Shown: positions 52,342-62,254, numbered from the stretch's first letter. The stretch is DNA of 64,000 nt from Tardiphaga alba (GCF_018279705.1 NZ_CP036498.1:2745001-2809000); one strand, 5' to 3'. Numbers and translations are program-made. Notes: generated by a model not told the origin, from the sequence alone.

Positions 52342-53475
52342 TCAGCCGCCCGTGTAAACCCGCTGATAGCGCCGGCCCAGGCTCGTCAGCACTTCATACG
52401 GAATCGTGCCGAAGTGATGGGCGAGGTCGTTCACGGTGAGGCCGTCGCCGATCAATGTGGCCATGTGACCACGACGCGCCGCGTTTGGCGGCAGGTCGGT
52501 GATGTCGATGGCCATCAGGTCCATGGAGATGCGGCCGGCGATGGGGCAGCGCTGGCCGGCGATCACAACTTCGGTGCCGCGCGAGCCGTCGCTGCTGCCG
52601 GCGGCGCGGAAATAGCCATCTGCATAGCCCGACGCGACGATGGCAAGGCGGGTCGGGCGGCGCGCGGTCCAGGTGGCGCCATAGCCGACGGTGTCGCCGC
52701 GGGCGACATCGCGGGTCTGCAGGATGCGCGCCTTGAGCGTAACCACCGGCAGCATGGGATTGGCGGCTTCCGGCGTCGGGTTGACGCCGTAGATCGCAGC
52801 ACCCGGGCGCACCATGTCGAACATGTAGCTCGGCCCGAGATAGATGCCCGACGAATTGGCGAGCGACGAGGTGACGCCCGAGAACAGATGCGCGATCTCG
52901 CGGAAGGCACCGACCTGTTTTGGATTCAAGGGATTGTTGAGCTGTTCGGCGCAGGCGAGATGGCTGATCACCAGCGTAAAGCCGTGATTGCCGGAATTGA
53001 TGCGCGGCGCCAGGCTCGCCGCTTCGTCCGGCGACAGGCCGAGCCGGCTCATGCCGGTATCGACATGAACGCCGGCACCGCCAGCCCAGTTGGTGCGGCG
53101 GCAGAACATGTCCCATTCGGCGAGTTCATCGAGCGTGCCGATGACCGGTTGGGCCTTGATGGCGGCGAAGGCGTCGCCCGCATTGGGCGACAGGCCGTTC
53201 AGCACATAGATCGCTGCATCCGGCGCGCCTTCGCGGGCGGCACGCGCCTCGTCGATCGTCGCGACGAAGAAGGTCTTGCAGCCGGCCTTGGCGAGCGCAG
53301 GGACGACGCGATCGATGCCGCAGCCATAGGCGTCGGCTTTGACAGCGGCACCGCATTCGGCCGGCACGCTGGCTTTTTCCAGCTTGCGCCAGTTGGTGAC
53401 GATGGCGTCGAGATCGATAGTGAGGAGGCCGGTGGCCGTGGGGGCGAGGTCGGCGGTGGTCGTGGTTTCGGTCAT
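52342..53475 (-). CDS. alr: Alanine racemase
   Basis: A 377-residue PLP enzyme that makes D-alanine for peptidoglycan. The PLP lysine is K46 in AAVKADAYGCG, the catalytic Tyr region is GDTVGYGATW, and HVDTGMSRLG and GRISMDLMAIDIT are the other signatures. ATG 53475 fits the family; earlier in-frame ATGs would run into the repeat upstream. It follows dnaB on the same strand, as in related genomes. Confidence 0.95.
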   Translation of the reverse strand: MTETTTTADLAPTATGLLTIDLDAIVTNWRKLEKASVPAECGAAVKADAYGCGIDRVVPALAKAGCKTFFVATIDEARAAREGAPDAAIYVLNGLSPNAGDAFAAIKAQPVIGTLDELAEWDMFCRRTNWAGGAGVHVDTGMSRLGLSPDEAASLAPRINSGNHGFTLVISHLACAEQLNNPLNPKQVGAFREIAHLFSGVTSSLANSSGIYLGPSYMFDMVRPGAAIYGVNPTPEAANPMLPVVTLKARILQTRDVARGDTVGYGATWTARRPTRLAIVASGYADGYFRAAGSSDGSRGTEVVIAGQRCPIAGRISMDLMAIDITDLPPNAARRGHMATLIGDGLTVNDLAHHFGTIPYEVLTSLGRRYQRVYTGG

Positions 53476-53527
53476 CGATGGGTCTCGGGTGATCGCCGTC
53501 CTGCGTAACAGGAGCAAACTCTCGGTT

Positions 53528-53628
53528 GTCATCGCCCGACTCGATCGGGCGATCCAGTAAACACCGGTCAACGTGAGAATTATGACCGACGGTGTCTACT
53601 GGATTACCCGCTTTCGCGGGTAATGACA
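53528..53628. repeat. Intergenic palindromic repeat between dnaB and alr
   Basis: TGTCATCGCCCGA...ATCCAGTAAACACCGGT on the left is complementary to ACCGACGGTGTCTACTGGAT...CGGGTAATGACA on the right, with two inner small hairpins (GCCCGACTCGATCGGGC and ACCCGCTTTCGCGGGT). Confidence 0.8.
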
Positions 53629-53655
53629 GTCAGGAGGAATGCCGCCGCGACTAAA

Positions 53656-55161
53656 TCACTCGTGCTGCACTGCCGGCATGTACTGGTCGCCCTCGGCGAG
53701 ATCGCTGAAGCGCGTAAACTGGCCTTCGAACTGCAGGGGGACCGCTCCCGTGGGACCATGTCGCTGTTTGGCGACGATCACCTCGGCCTTGCCGTGGACC
53801 ATCGACATGTCGAGCATCCATTTCTCGTGCTCCGGCGTCCCTGCCTTCGGCTCTTTGGCCTGCAGGTAATACTCCTCGCGATAGACGAACATCACGACGT
53901 CGGCGTCCTGCTCGATCGATCCGGATTCACGCAAGTCGGCGAGCTGCGGGCGCTTGTCCTCGCGGTTTTCAACCTGACGCGACAGCTGCGAGAGGGCGAT
54001 GATGGGGACGTTCAGCTCTTTCGCCAGCGCCTTGAGGTTGGTGGTGATCTCGGTGACTTCCTGCACGCGGTTGTCGGAGCGCTTGCCCGAGCCCTGCAGC
54101 AACTGGATGTAGTCCACCATGATCACGTCGAGGCCCTTCTGCCGCTTCAGGCGGCGGGCGCGGGCGGTGAGCTGCGAGATCGACAGGCCGCCGGTTTCGT
54201 CCACATAGAGTGGCAGGTTCTGCAGCTTGATCGTGTAGTCGCGGACCTTGTCGAACTGGTCCTGGGTGATGCCGCCGCGGCGGATCAGGCTCGACGAGAT
54301 TTCGGTCTGTTCGGCGAGAATACGGGTGGCCAGCTGTTCGGCCGACATTTCGCACGAGAAGAAGCCGACCACGCCGCCATTGATCGTCTTGTTGGTGCCG
54401 TCAGGTTGCAGCTCGGCCTGATAGGCGGCGGCGATGTTGTAGGCGATGTTGGTGGCCAGCGAGGTCTTGCCCATGGCGGGACGGCCGGCCAACACGATCA
54501 AGTCGGAGCGCTGCAATCCACCCATGCGACCGTCGAGGTCGCGCAGGCCGGTGGAGATGCCGGACAGTTTTCCGTCGCGCTGATAGGCATTGGCTGCCAT
54601 TTCGAGGGCGGTGGTCATGGCCTGCGAGAAACGCTGGAAACCGCCGTCGTAGCGGCCGGCTTCGGCGAGCTCATAGAGCCGGCGCTCGGCGTCCTCGATC
54701 TGGGCGCGCGGCGCGAAATCCACGGGCGCGTCATAGGCGACATTGACCATGTCCTCGCCGACGCCGATCAGCTGGCGGCGGATCGCGAGGTCATAGATGC
54801 TGCGACCGTAGTCTTGCGCATTGATGATGGTGGTCGCTTCGGCGGCGAGGCGGGCGAGGTATTGCGCGACCGTCATGCCGCCGAGATCGGTATCGGCGGG
54901 CAGGAAGGTCTTCAGAGTCACCGGGGTGGCGATCTTGCCGGCGCGGATGATGCTGGCCGCAGTGTCGAAAATGGTCTGGTGCAGCGGCTCGTAGAAGTGC
55001 TCGGGCTTCAGAAAGTCCGACACGCGGTAGAACGCGTCATTATTGACCAGCATGGCCCCGAGCACGCCCTGTTCGGCCTCGATATTATGCGGCGCGCTGC
55101 GATAGGCAGGCGTACCGGCTTCGGGGGCGAGCTTGAGGACGTTGGAATCGGATGCGGCCAT
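53656..55161 (-). CDS. dnaB: Replicative DNA helicase
   Basis: A 501-residue hexameric helicase that unwinds DNA at the fork. The N-terminal domain begins PHNIEAEQGVLGAMLVNNDAF; the RecA-like domain has Walker A AGRPAMGKTS, Walker B VIMVDYIQLL, the LSQLSRQVENREDKRPQLADLRESGSIEQDADVVMF block and the C-terminal KQRHGPTGAVPLQFEGQFTRF. ATG 55161 fits the family; earlier in-frame starts have no support. No intein is present. Confidence 0.97.
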   Translation of the reverse strand: MAASDSNVLKLAPEAGTPAYRSAPHNIEAEQGVLGAMLVNNDAFYRVSDFLKPEHFYEPLHQTIFDTAASIIRAGKIATPVTLKTFLPADTDLGGMTVAQYLARLAAEATTIINAQDYGRSIYDLAIRRQLIGVGEDMVNVAYDAPVDFAPRAQIEDAERRLYELAEAGRYDGGFQRFSQAMTTALEMAANAYQRDGKLSGISTGLRDLDGRMGGLQRSDLIVLAGRPAMGKTSLATNIAYNIAAAYQAELQPDGTNKTINGGVVGFFSCEMSAEQLATRILAEQTEISSSLIRRGGITQDQFDKVRDYTIKLQNLPLYVDETGGLSISQLTARARRLKRQKGLDVIMVDYIQLLQGSGKRSDNRVQEVTEITTNLKALAKELNVPIIALSQLSRQVENREDKRPQLADLRESGSIEQDADVVMFVYREEYYLQAKEPKAGTPEHEKWMLDMSMVHGKAEVIVAKQRHGPTGAVPLQFEGQFTRFSDLAEGDQYMPAVQHE

Positions 55162-55477
55162 AGTGCTGAAAATCTCGCTCGAATGGGGCGGATGCGCGGC
55201 CCCGGACATAAGCGCACTGGCGCGGGCGGGGGGAGCACAGATCAGCCTTATGCCCGATTCACACTGCGCCTTGTGGGAAATCGCCGGCATTTCCATTCGA
55301 CGCTTGACGCGTTCCGACCGGTGGCGCGGGCAGGTTCCTCAACGGCTCCTTAAAGGAACCCGAAAAATTGCCGGGCAGGCCTGAACCGGACAGCGACTTG
55401 TCTCACTTATAACAAGAACAGGGATTGCAATTGCGCCACACCCGGAACCCGAATCGGGCTTCGGACGTTGGAACGCA
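55162..55477. other. Intergenic region upstream of dnaB
   Basis: About 315 bp between divergent genes; no supportable gene or clear motif. It must hold the dnaB promoter. Confidence 0.35.
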
Positions 55478-55708
55478 ATGACAAGAGGCGTGAAGGACAG
55501 GTCGATGGGTCAGCATCAGCCGTTTTCGGCAGCCGACGATAATGCGTGGTTGTCCAGTCTGGTCGATACGTTCGAGCAGACCGAAGAACTGTCCGGGCAG
55601 CAATGTGACCCGGCGGCGCTTGCGGCCGTCATGGCCCGCTTGCAGAGCCCGACGCCAGCGCGCCGCAATCTCTCGCGTCGGGCCGAAGTACTGCAGCTGT
55701 CGTTTTGA
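55478..55708 (+). CDS. Small hypothetical protein (76 aa)
   Basis: A frame of 76 codons, start ATG 55478 or ATG 55505 (MGQHQPFSAADDNAWLSSL). It is acidic and helical in the middle (VDTFEQTEELSGQQCDPAALAAVMARL) and basic at the end (RRNLSRRAEVLQLSF). No family recognised and the ribosome site is weak; coding is plausible, not shown. Confidence 0.4.
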   Translation: MTRGVKDRSMGQHQPFSAADDNAWLSSLVDTFEQTEELSGQQCDPAALAAVMARLQSPTPARRNLSRRAEVLQLSF

Positions 55709-56047
55709 TATCTCGCTGATATCTTTTGGGCGATTTGAGCGAAGCAGGGCTCATCGCCATCTGCACCGATATGTCCTGGCAGACTCGTCCTGTCTTGTGA
55801 CGCTGACTCCACTCCCCAAATCGCCTCATCTCCCCAACGGTGTTAGCCCGCCATGTCGCGACTATTGCCGCGCGTGATTTGGACGCGCCTGTCAAACAGG
55901 CTGCGCGGGGACGAATGATGCGCGCTCGCCTCACGCCCGAACTGTTCACAGCGGCGTGCACAGCTTGCGTCACGAGGCCGCTTCCATTCGGAACGCAATC
56001 GTCTACAACATGTCTAAATTGGTGACCTGCACTTTCGGGAGATTGAT
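55709..56047. other. Intergenic region with short hairpin
   Basis: About 340 bp before the CxxCH protein. A small hairpin GCCTGT-CAA-ACAGGC lies at 55887-55901. No convincing gene. Confidence 0.35.
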
Positions 56048-56938
56048 ATGTTGAGCCGAGCGCTCAGTTTAGCGACGGCGATGCTCCTGATAGGCCTCGC
56101 AGCACCTTCCTCCTTCATCGCTCCCGCCAACGCGCAGAACCTCGAGGCCGGCAAATCGCCGGCGCAGCTGTTCAATGGCAATTGCTCGGTCTGCCACAAG
56201 AGCGCGCGCGGGCTGCTGAAGAGCGTTGCGCCCGGCCAGTTACAGAGCTTCTTGCGTCAGCACTATACGACCAGCGCCGACATGGCGAAGGTGATGAGTG
56301 CCTATGTCACCGCCAATGGCGCCGGCGCCAGCGGCGGTGGTCGTCGCGGCAATGACGATGGCCTGACCCGCCAGGGCCGCGAACTCTCCCGCGAGCAGCA
56401 GCCGGCACCCGCCGATGCAGCGCCCGCCGGTCGCCAGCGCCCCGCGGCAGCGGAGCGTCAGCAGGCGCAGCCGGGTCCCGATGGCGCCGCGCCGGCCGAA
56501 CAGCCGACGCGCCGCAACCGCAATGCCAAACGTCAGCCGCCTGCCGAGACCGCTTCACCCGATGCGGCCAAGCCTGCCGGTGAGGCCCAGGCGCCCGCCG
56601 AGGCCGAACGTCCTGTCAATCAGAAGCAGAAGGGCAAGAAGAACCGTCGCCATCAGGAAGAGCCGAAGCCGGATACGGTGAAGGACGAGCCGAAGAAGGA
56701 CGACGCCAAGCCGGCCACCGACAAGGCCGAGCCTGCGAAGCCCGTCGAGGACAGCAAGCCTGAAGCCAAGCCTGAAGCAAAGCCTGAGCCGAAGGCGGAG
56801 ACGCCGCCAGCAACGCGGAGCGATCCAGTCCCGGCCGTGACCCCGGCACCGAAGGAGCCGGAGTCGAGCGCGCCCGCGGCTGCAACGCCGCCTGCTGCGG
56901 CGCCTGCACCTGAGCCGGCCAAGCCGAGCGCAGACTGA
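56048..56938 (+). CDS. Exported protein with a CxxCH heme-type motif and long Lys/Pro/Ala tail
   Basis: 296 residues. A signal peptide (MLLIGLAAPSSFIAPANAQ) precedes a short folded part with CSVCH at residues 46-50, matching a c-type heme attachment site, and a nearby DMAKVMSAY that could supply an axial Met. From about residue 100 the chain is low-complexity, rich in Pro, Ala, Lys, Glu and Gln, to the end. The head resembles a minimal cytochrome c domain of about 55 residues. A perfect terminator follows. Its place between the rplI and dnaB genes is conserved in relatives; role unknown. Confidence 0.7.
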   Translation: MLSRALSLATAMLLIGLAAPSSFIAPANAQNLEAGKSPAQLFNGNCSVCHKSARGLLKSVAPGQLQSFLRQHYTTSADMAKVMSAYVTANGAGASGGGRRGNDDGLTRQGRELSREQQPAPADAAPAGRQRPAAAERQQAQPGPDGAAPAEQPTRRNRNAKRQPPAETASPDAAKPAGEAQAPAEAERPVNQKQKGKKNRRHQEEPKPDTVKDEPKKDDAKPATDKAEPAKPVEDSKPEAKPEAKPEPKAETPPATRSDPVPAVTPAPKEPESSAPAAATPPAAAPAPEPAKPSAD

Positions 56939-56950
56939 CACGCGACACAG

Positions 56951-56980
56951 AAAAAGCCCGGCCGTGAGGCCGGGCTTTTT
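56951..56980. terminator. Bidirectional intrinsic terminator
   Basis: Perfect 13-bp stem AAAAAGCCCGGCC/GGCCGGGCTTTTT with loop GTGA, between the convergent CxxCH gene and rplI. A/T runs on both sides allow use from either strand. Confidence 0.92.
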
Positions 56981-57052
56981 TGTATGGCTTGAGAGGATCC
57001 TGGATCTGCGATGCAGCGTGTTGTGCTGCACCGAGTCCGGGACCAATCAAAT

Positions 57053-57637
57053 TTAGCCGTTGTCTTCGTCGTCGCCGCCCTGGGCTTCCGGATCGAAGAA
57101 TTCGCCGGCAGCGGCGAGGGCTTCGGCGGCAGCGTCCTGGTCATCCTTGCGCGACGAGATGTCTTCGCCACGGTTGATGCGCTCGGCTTCAGCTTCAGAG
57201 CGGGCCACGGTGACGCTGACGGTGACTTCGACTTCCGGATGCACGGCGATCGAGATCGTGTGCTGGCCGATGGTCTTGATCGGGGCGTCGAGCAGCACCT
57301 GGCTGCGGGCGAAGGTGATGCCATCGGCTTCGAACGAAGCGATGATGTCGCGCACCGAGACCGAGCCGAACAGCTGGCCGGTTTCCGATGCCTGGCGGAT
57401 GACGACGACGTTGCGGCCGTCGATCTGCTCGGCAACCTTGGTGGCTTCGCCCTTGGCCTTGATGTTGTTGGCTTCGAGTTCAGCCTTCATGCCATCATAC
57501 TTGCCGCGGTTGGCGGCGGTGGCGCGCAGCGCCTTGCCGCGCTTGAGCAGGAAGTTACGGGCGTAACCGTCCTTGACGCGGACGACTTCGCCCATCTGGC
57601 CGAGCTTGGCGACGCGTTCCAGCAGAATGACTTCCAT
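57053..57637 (-). CDS. rplI: 50S ribosomal protein L9
   Basis: 194 residues. The N-terminal L9 signature is [37 protein letters not shown], and the C-terminal domain has [18 protein letters not shown]. The acidic tail ([38 protein letters not shown]) is longer than in E. coli but normal for Rhizobiales. The start is one base after the DUF2232 stop; its ribosome site is inside that gene's end. Confidence 0.97.
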   Translation of the reverse strand: MEVILLERVAKLGQMGEVVRVKDGYARNFLLKRGKALRATAANRGKYDGMKAELEANNIKAKGEATKVAEQIDGRNVVVIRQASETGQLFGSVSVRDIIASFEADGITFARSQVLLDAPIKTIGQHTISIAVHPEVEVTVSVTVARSEAEAERINRGEDISSRKDDQDAAAEALAAAGEFFDPEAQGGDDEDNG

Positions 57638-57638
57638 T

Positions 57639-58643
57639 TTAGATCTCCTTGTTTGTGTTCGATGTTGTCAGATGTTGCAGTGAAGCTTTGTCACGCCACC
57701 GATGGGGCGGGCGACGTTCGCCAAGACGCTGGCGAAATCCGAAAAAGGCATCGGCAAGGCCTAGACAGGCCGCCACGAGAATGGGCCAGCCAAGAACGAG
57801 CGTCATGGCATACACCATGCTCAACACGATCGTGCGGCTGCCCAGGCCGGTGGTGAGTGCATGCAAGGTCGCAAAACCCGTGAAGGCATAGGCCATCAGC
57901 AGCGTTGCCGAGACGATCTGCGCGAAGATGCCGACGATGCCGCCGAGGAAGATCAGCGCGATCGCGACGCACAGCACCACCAATGTCATTGGCGGCAAGG
58001 CAAGCGTGTGCAGATCCGGCCACGGCCGCTTGAGCCGGCCTGAGGTCGATGTGATGCGGCCGGCGAGCCAGAGGTTCAGCGTCAGCGTGATGATGGCAAC
58101 CACCGATGCGGCCGACGGCGCGATCATTGCGATGGTGTTGGCGATGGTGTCGCTGTCACCTTCCGTACGGCCGGCCATGATGCGACCGAAGGAGCGCTTA
58201 AGCGTGCCGAGGATCGTCTCGCTGTCGGTACCGAGCGTCAGCAAGGCCGCCATTGTGGTGATCGAGGCGAACACGGCGATCCACAACAGGATACGGCCGA
58301 TCGGATACCACTCCGATTTCGGTTCGGCAGGGCCGGTGACCGATGCGGGGGCTTCCACTGCGCGGCCGAGCAGCGCGAGATGGCCGAGCCACCAGGCAGG
58401 CAACGCGATCGTAATGGCGAAAATGGCGAGATAGCCCATGCCGAACATCAGGCCGAGCGAGGTCGCAGCCGCAATGCCGCCGATCGTGGCGGTCATCGGA
58501 CCCCAGCCGAGGCATGCGACCATCAGCGGGAGCGGGGCGAGATAGAACAGGAAAATGGAGACCAGCGCGCCCGAAATAATCGAGGCGAACATCACGGCGG
58601 AGGCAGCGCCCGCGGCAAGCGCGATGAGGAGACTGGAGATCAT
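57639..58643 (-). CDS. DUF2232 (YybS-like) membrane protein
   Basis: 334 residues with about eight hydrophobic helices ([44 protein letters not shown] opens the family pattern). It occupies the usual position between rpsR and rplI in alphaproteobacteria. ATG 58643 is chosen; an upstream in-frame start would run into the intergenic region. The function is unknown; an energy-coupling-factor S-component-like fold has been suggested for relatives. Confidence 0.88.
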   Translation of the reverse strand: MISSLLIALAAGAASAVMFASIISGALVSIFLFYLAPLPLMVACLGWGPMTATIGGIAAATSLGLMFGMGYLAIFAITIALPAWWLGHLALLGRAVEAPASVTGPAEPKSEWYPIGRILLWIAVFASITTMAALLTLGTDSETILGTLKRSFGRIMAGRTEGDSDTIANTIAMIAPSAASVVAIITLTLNLWLAGRITSTSGRLKRPWPDLHTLALPPMTLVVLCVAIALIFLGGIVGIFAQIVSATLLMAYAFTGFATLHALTTGLGSRTIVLSMVYAMTLVLGWPILVAACLGLADAFFGFRQRLGERRPPHRWRDKASLQHLTTSNTNKEI

Positions 58644-58721
58644 CAGCTGTCCCGCCCCCTTTGAGCGGTTAGGAGCATTTCGCCCCAACCATCGGCGACC
58701 GGACGACCCGGAAGCCTTATG

Positions 58722-58762
58722 AGAAAAAAGAAAGAGCGACCGGCGGTGCGAGACCGCCGGTC
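58722..58762 (-). terminator. Terminator after rpsF-rpsR
   Basis: GACCGGCGGT pairs with ACCGCCGGTC (10 bp, 5-nt loop) 9 bp after the rpsR stop; on the minus strand it is followed by a T-rich run (TTTCTTTTTTC). DUF2232-rplI then probably relies on read-through or its own promoter. Confidence 0.8.
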
Positions 58763-58771
58763 GGAAACGTC

Positions 58772-59011
58772 TTAGCGGATCACGTAGGGCAGCAGGCCGA
58801 GGAAGCGGGCGCGCTTGATGGCGCGGGCCAGCTCGCGCTGCTTCTTGGCGGACACGGCCGTGATGCGGCTCGGCACGATCTTGCCGCGCTCGGACACGTA
58901 ACGCATCAGCAGCTTGCTATCCTTGTAATCGATCTTCGGCGCATTGGCTCCCGTGAACGGGCAGGTCTTGCGGCGACGGAAGAACGGGCGACGTGCACCA
59001 GCTTCAGCCAT
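58772..59011 (-). CDS. rpsR: 30S ribosomal protein S18
   Basis: 79 residues. The core [61 protein letters not shown] is the full S18 signature. S18 pairs with S6 on the small subunit platform. It is 5 bp downstream of rpsF in the same operon. Confidence 0.97.
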   Translation of the reverse strand: MAEAGARRPFFRRRKTCPFTGANAPKIDYKDSKLLMRYVSERGKIVPSRITAVSAKKQRELARAIKRARFLGLLPYVIR

Positions 59012-59016
59012 GTTTC

Positions 59017-59472
59017 TTACTCCTCAACCGATGCTTCGTTATCTTCACGCGGGCGGCGCGGGCCGCGATCCGGACGGTCGCCACGGAAACCGCCTTCACG
59101 GTCGCCACGGAAACCACCACCCGGACGATCATCGCGTTCACGATCGCGATCGGCCTTACGCATCATCGCCGACGGACCTTCCTCGTGCTCTTCGACACGG
59201 GTGGTCAGATAACGGATGACGTCTTCATTGATGCGCTCCTGGCGCTCGATCTCGACGATCGCGGCCGACGGTGCATCGATGTTCAGCAGAACGAAGTGAG
59301 CCTTGCGGTTCTTGTTCATGCGGTAGGTGAGGGAGCGCACGCCCCAATTCTCGGTCTTGGTGATCTTGCCGCCAGCGCCTTCGACGATGGTGGTGATCTG
59401 CGCGGTGAAATCTTCCACCTGCTGCGCACTCGCGTCCTGACGCGCGAGGAAAACATGCTCGTAGAGAGCCAT
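59017..59472 (-). CDS. rpsF: 30S ribosomal protein S6
   Basis: 151 residues. [22 protein letters not shown], then [26 protein letters not shown] and [10 protein letters not shown], are the S6 core. A basic Arg/Gly/Asp-rich tail ([26 protein letters not shown]) extends it beyond the E. coli length, common in alphaproteobacteria. ATG 59472 is set by the MALYEH start. First gene of the ribosomal operon. Confidence 0.97.
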   Translation of the reverse strand: MALYEHVFLARQDASAQQVEDFTAQITTIVEGAGGKITKTENWGVRSLTYRMNKNRKAHFVLLNIDAPSAAIVEIERQERINEDVIRYLTTRVEEHEEGPSAMMRKADRDRERDDRPGGGFRGDREGGFRGDRPDRGPRRPREDNEASVEE

Positions 59473-59856
59473 GGGAGTCCTTTCCAGTGTTAGCGCATCA
59501 CCCGGCGGCAAGCCCTTCGAACCCTTCGGAAAGGACTCGACTGCTCAGAAGGCGGAAGCACGGGACGACGGACCGACTGGCCCTATCGCAACATAATCTC
59601 TGTGGATTTAAGACAGGTGGATTGTGCTGTGACCGTCCGTTCAGCTCCCGGCCGGGATCTGCGGATCGGCGCCTTATACGGATTTTTGCCGGAATGGCAA
59701 GGGAAAGGGGACGGTAGCGGCATGTGCGGCGAGTGTCCGGCAAATAGCGGCGGGAACCCGGTTCTGGCGCTGCAACTTGACATCGGCGGCCATGCCAGTG
59801 TCTTACGGCGCACGTTTTCAGCAGTTTAACCGAAAAAGCGAGACCGGGGCGAGCCG
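59473..59856. other. Divergent control region between rpsF and fabD
   Basis: About 380 bp without a supportable gene. It must carry promoters for both the ribosomal operon and the fatty-acid genes; no pair of boxes stood out. Confidence 0.4.
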
Positions 59857-60810
59857 ATGACCGCAGCATTCACATTTCCCGGCCAGGGTTCCCAGGCCGT
59901 CGGTATGGGCAAGGCCCTGGCTGACGCGTTCCCCGCTGCCAAGGCTGTCTTCGACGAGGTCGATTCGGCGCTCGGCGAGAAGCTGACCGCCATTATTTGG
60001 GAAGGTCCGGCCGAAACCCTGCAATTGACCCAGAATGCCCAGCCGGCGCTGATGGCCGTTTCGCTGGCCACCATGCGTGTGCTCGAGACCGAAGCCGGTA
60101 TTTCCCTGGCCAGGGACGCCGCGTTCGTCGCTGGCCACTCGCTGGGCGAATATTCGGCGCTGGCAGCAGCCGGCAGCCTCTCCATCAGCGACGCCGCGCG
60201 CCTGCTGCGGACCCGCGGCCAGGCCATGCAGAAGGCTGTGCCGGTGGGCGTCGGCGCCATGGCTGCGCTGCTGGGCATGGAATATGACGCAGCGGTCGCC
60301 GTTGCTGCCGAAGCGGCGCAGGGCCAGGTTTGCCAGGCCGCCAATGACAATGGCGGTGGACAGGTGGTTGTGTCCGGCGACAAGGCGGCGGTGGATCGCG
60401 CCGTTGAGATCGCCAAGGCCAAAGGCGCCAAGCGCGCCATGCTGCTGCCGGTGTCGGCGCCGTTCCATTGCAGCCTGATGCAGCCCGCCGCCGACGTAAT
60501 GGCCGAGGCGCTGGCAAAGGTCACCATCAACAAGCCGGCGGCACCGCTGGTGTCCAACGTGCTGGCCGCGGCGATCACCGATCCCGACGAAATCCGTCGC
60601 CGTCTGATCGAGCAGGTCACCGGCACCGTGCGCTGGCGCGAGTCCGTCGCTTATATGGCCGGGCAGGGCGTTACTCATTTTCTGGAGATCGGCGCCGGCA
60701 AGGTGCTGAGCGGTCTCGTGAAGCGTATTGCAGACGGTGCCGTCGGCGTTGCCGTCGGTGGCCCCAATGACATTGCCGCAGCCAAGGACGCGCTGACCGC
60801 AGCGAAGTGA
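59857..60810 (+). CDS. fabD: Malonyl CoA-ACP transacylase
   Basis: 317 residues. It loads malonate onto ACP for fatty-acid elongation. The oxyanion motif TFPGQGSQAVGMG is at the N-terminus, the catalytic Ser is S95 in GHSLGEYSALAAAGSL, and the His is in SAPFHCSLMQPA. Start ATG 59857. First of the cluster fabD-fabG-acpP-fabF. Confidence 0.96.
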   Translation: MTAAFTFPGQGSQAVGMGKALADAFPAAKAVFDEVDSALGEKLTAIIWEGPAETLQLTQNAQPALMAVSLATMRVLETEAGISLARDAAFVAGHSLGEYSALAAAGSLSISDAARLLRTRGQAMQKAVPVGVGAMAALLGMEYDAAVAVAAEAAQGQVCQAANDNGGGQVVVSGDKAAVDRAVEIAKAKGAKRAMLLPVSAPFHCSLMQPAADVMAEALAKVTINKPAAPLVSNVLAAAITDPDEIRRRLIEQVTGTVRWRESVAYMAGQGVTHFLEIGAGKVLSGLVKRIADGAVGVAVGGPNDIAAAKDALTAAK

Positions 60811-60818
60811 CGTAGTCT

Positions 60819-60845
60819 TCACCTCTCCCCACCGGGGAGAGGTGA
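60819..60845. repeat. Hairpin between fabD and fabG
   Basis: TCACCTCTCCCC and its complement GGGGAGAGGTGA around ACC, 8 bp after the fabD stop. No T run follows, so read-through to fabG is likely. The sequence matches a widespread intergenic element type. Confidence 0.7.
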
Positions 60846-60903
60846 TCCGAGCGTCGTTGCTTCGGTGTTCTGAAATTCGCCCTCATGGGCAAAGGAGAAA
60901 CGA

Positions 60904-61641
60904 ATGTTCGATTTGACAGGCAAGACCGCGCTGGTCACCGGCGCGACCGGCGGCATCGGCGGCGCGATCGCAACGGCGCTGCATGCGCAGGGCGCCACCG
61001 TGGCGCTGTCCGGCACCCGCCGCGAGGTGCTGGAAGCGCTGGCCGCCAAGCTCGGCGACCGCACGCATGTGCTGCCGTGCAATCTCTCTGACGCGGCGGA
61101 AGTCGAGGAATTGGTGCCATCGGCCGAGAAAGCGATGGGGCAGCTCGACATCCTGGTCGCCAATGCCGGCATTACCCGCGACAACCTGTTCGTCCAGCTC
61201 CGTGACGAGGACTGGGACAATGTGATCAACGTCAATCTGACGTCGACCTTCCGTCTCGCCCGCGCCGCCACCAAGCTGATGATGCGCAAGCGTTTCGGCC
61301 GGATCATCGCTATTACCTCGGTGGTCGGCGTCACCGGAAATCCCGGCCAGGGGAATTATACGGCGGCCAAGGCCGGCCTCATTGGCATGATGAAGACGCT
61401 GGGCGCCGAATATGCCAAGCGCGGCGTCACCGCCAACTGCATCGCCCCCGGTTTCATCGCCACGCCGATGACCGATGTGCTGAACGACAAGCAGCGCGAA
61501 ACGATTCTGACCAAGGTGCCGGCAGGCCGTCTCGGTTCGCCGGAGGACATCGCCTCCGCAGCGGTTTATCTCGCCTCCAACGAGGCCGCCTATGTCACCG
61601 GACAGACCATTCACGTGAATGGCGGGATGGCCATGATCTGA
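60904..61641 (+). CDS. fabG: 3-oxoacyl-ACP reductase
   Basis: 245-residue SDR. NADPH site VTGATGGIGGAIATAL, NAG motif ANAGITRDNLF, and the catalytic SxxxxxxxxxxxYxxxK in ITSVVGVTGNPGQGNYTAAKAGLIG, all as in FabG. It reduces 3-ketoacyl-ACP in each elongation cycle. GGAG lies just upstream of the ATG. Confidence 0.96.
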   Translation: MFDLTGKTALVTGATGGIGGAIATALHAQGATVALSGTRREVLEALAAKLGDRTHVLPCNLSDAAEVEELVPSAEKAMGQLDILVANAGITRDNLFVQLRDEDWDNVINVNLTSTFRLARAATKLMMRKRFGRIIAITSVVGVTGNPGQGNYTAAKAGLIGMMKTLGAEYAKRGVTANCIAPGFIATPMTDVLNDKQRETILTKVPAGRLGSPEDIASAAVYLASNEAAYVTGQTIHVNGGMAMI

Positions 61642-61937
61642 CGTTGCGGGTTCCCGCAACGCCGTGATTCAATTGAGCTTTGGACGACTGTCGCAGTGTG
61701 TGGCAATGCCATATGATGTGTGCTAATCGAGCGTCCAACGGTGGGGCAAAGAAGGCCATTGCAGGAAGTTGAAACCCTGTATATTGGCGGGGCCGAGCCT
61801 ACCGTTTTCGCGAGGCTCCGACGGGGACGGCGGGGTCATTCCACACAGCGCGCAAGCGCTAAGGTTTAACGAGTTTAACGCTCCAGGATGGCTCGTATCG
61901 TCTGCGGACGAGCCTATGTAACAAGCACGAGGTTGAT
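61642..61937. other. Intergenic region upstream of acpP
   Basis: About 295 bp. A hairpin GTTGCGGG-TT-CCCGCAAC (61643-61660) follows the fabG stop without a T run. acpP, a highly expressed gene, probably has its own promoter here, but none is clearly identified. Confidence 0.4.
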
Positions 61938-62177
61938 ATGAGCGAGATTGGCGAGCGAGTGAAGAAGATCGTGGTCGAACACCTTGGTGTCGAACCCGAG
62001 AAGGTGATCGATTCCGCGAGCTTCATTGATGATCTCGGCGCTGACAGCCTCGACACCGTCGAGCTCGTGATGGCGTTCGAAGAAGAGTTCGGCTGCGAAA
62101 TTCCGGACGATGCCGCTGAGACCATTCTCACCGTCGGCGACGCGACCAAGTTCCTCGAGAAGAATGCCAAGAGCTAA
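61938..62177 (+). CDS. acpP: Acyl carrier protein
   Basis: 79 residues, acidic, four-helix. The phosphopantetheine Ser is S37 in [20 protein letters not shown]. It carries the growing chain in type II fatty-acid synthesis. Between fabG and fabF, the usual position. Confidence 0.97.
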   Translation: MSEIGERVKKIVVEHLGVEPEKVIDSASFIDDLGADSLDTVELVMAFEEEFGCEIPDDAAETILTVGDATKFLEKNAKS

Positions 62178-62254
62178 CTTCTTCGCGTGACACATTCTGA
62201 AGCCGGACGGATCGCGTCATTGCGGTCCACCGGCTTCTTGCTGTGAAGCGCGGG

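Noticed and set aside
53623..55353. A 576-codon open frame on the plus strand across dnaB
   Set aside because: The minus strand encodes a full DnaB with all motifs; the plus frame has the composition of an antisense shadow.
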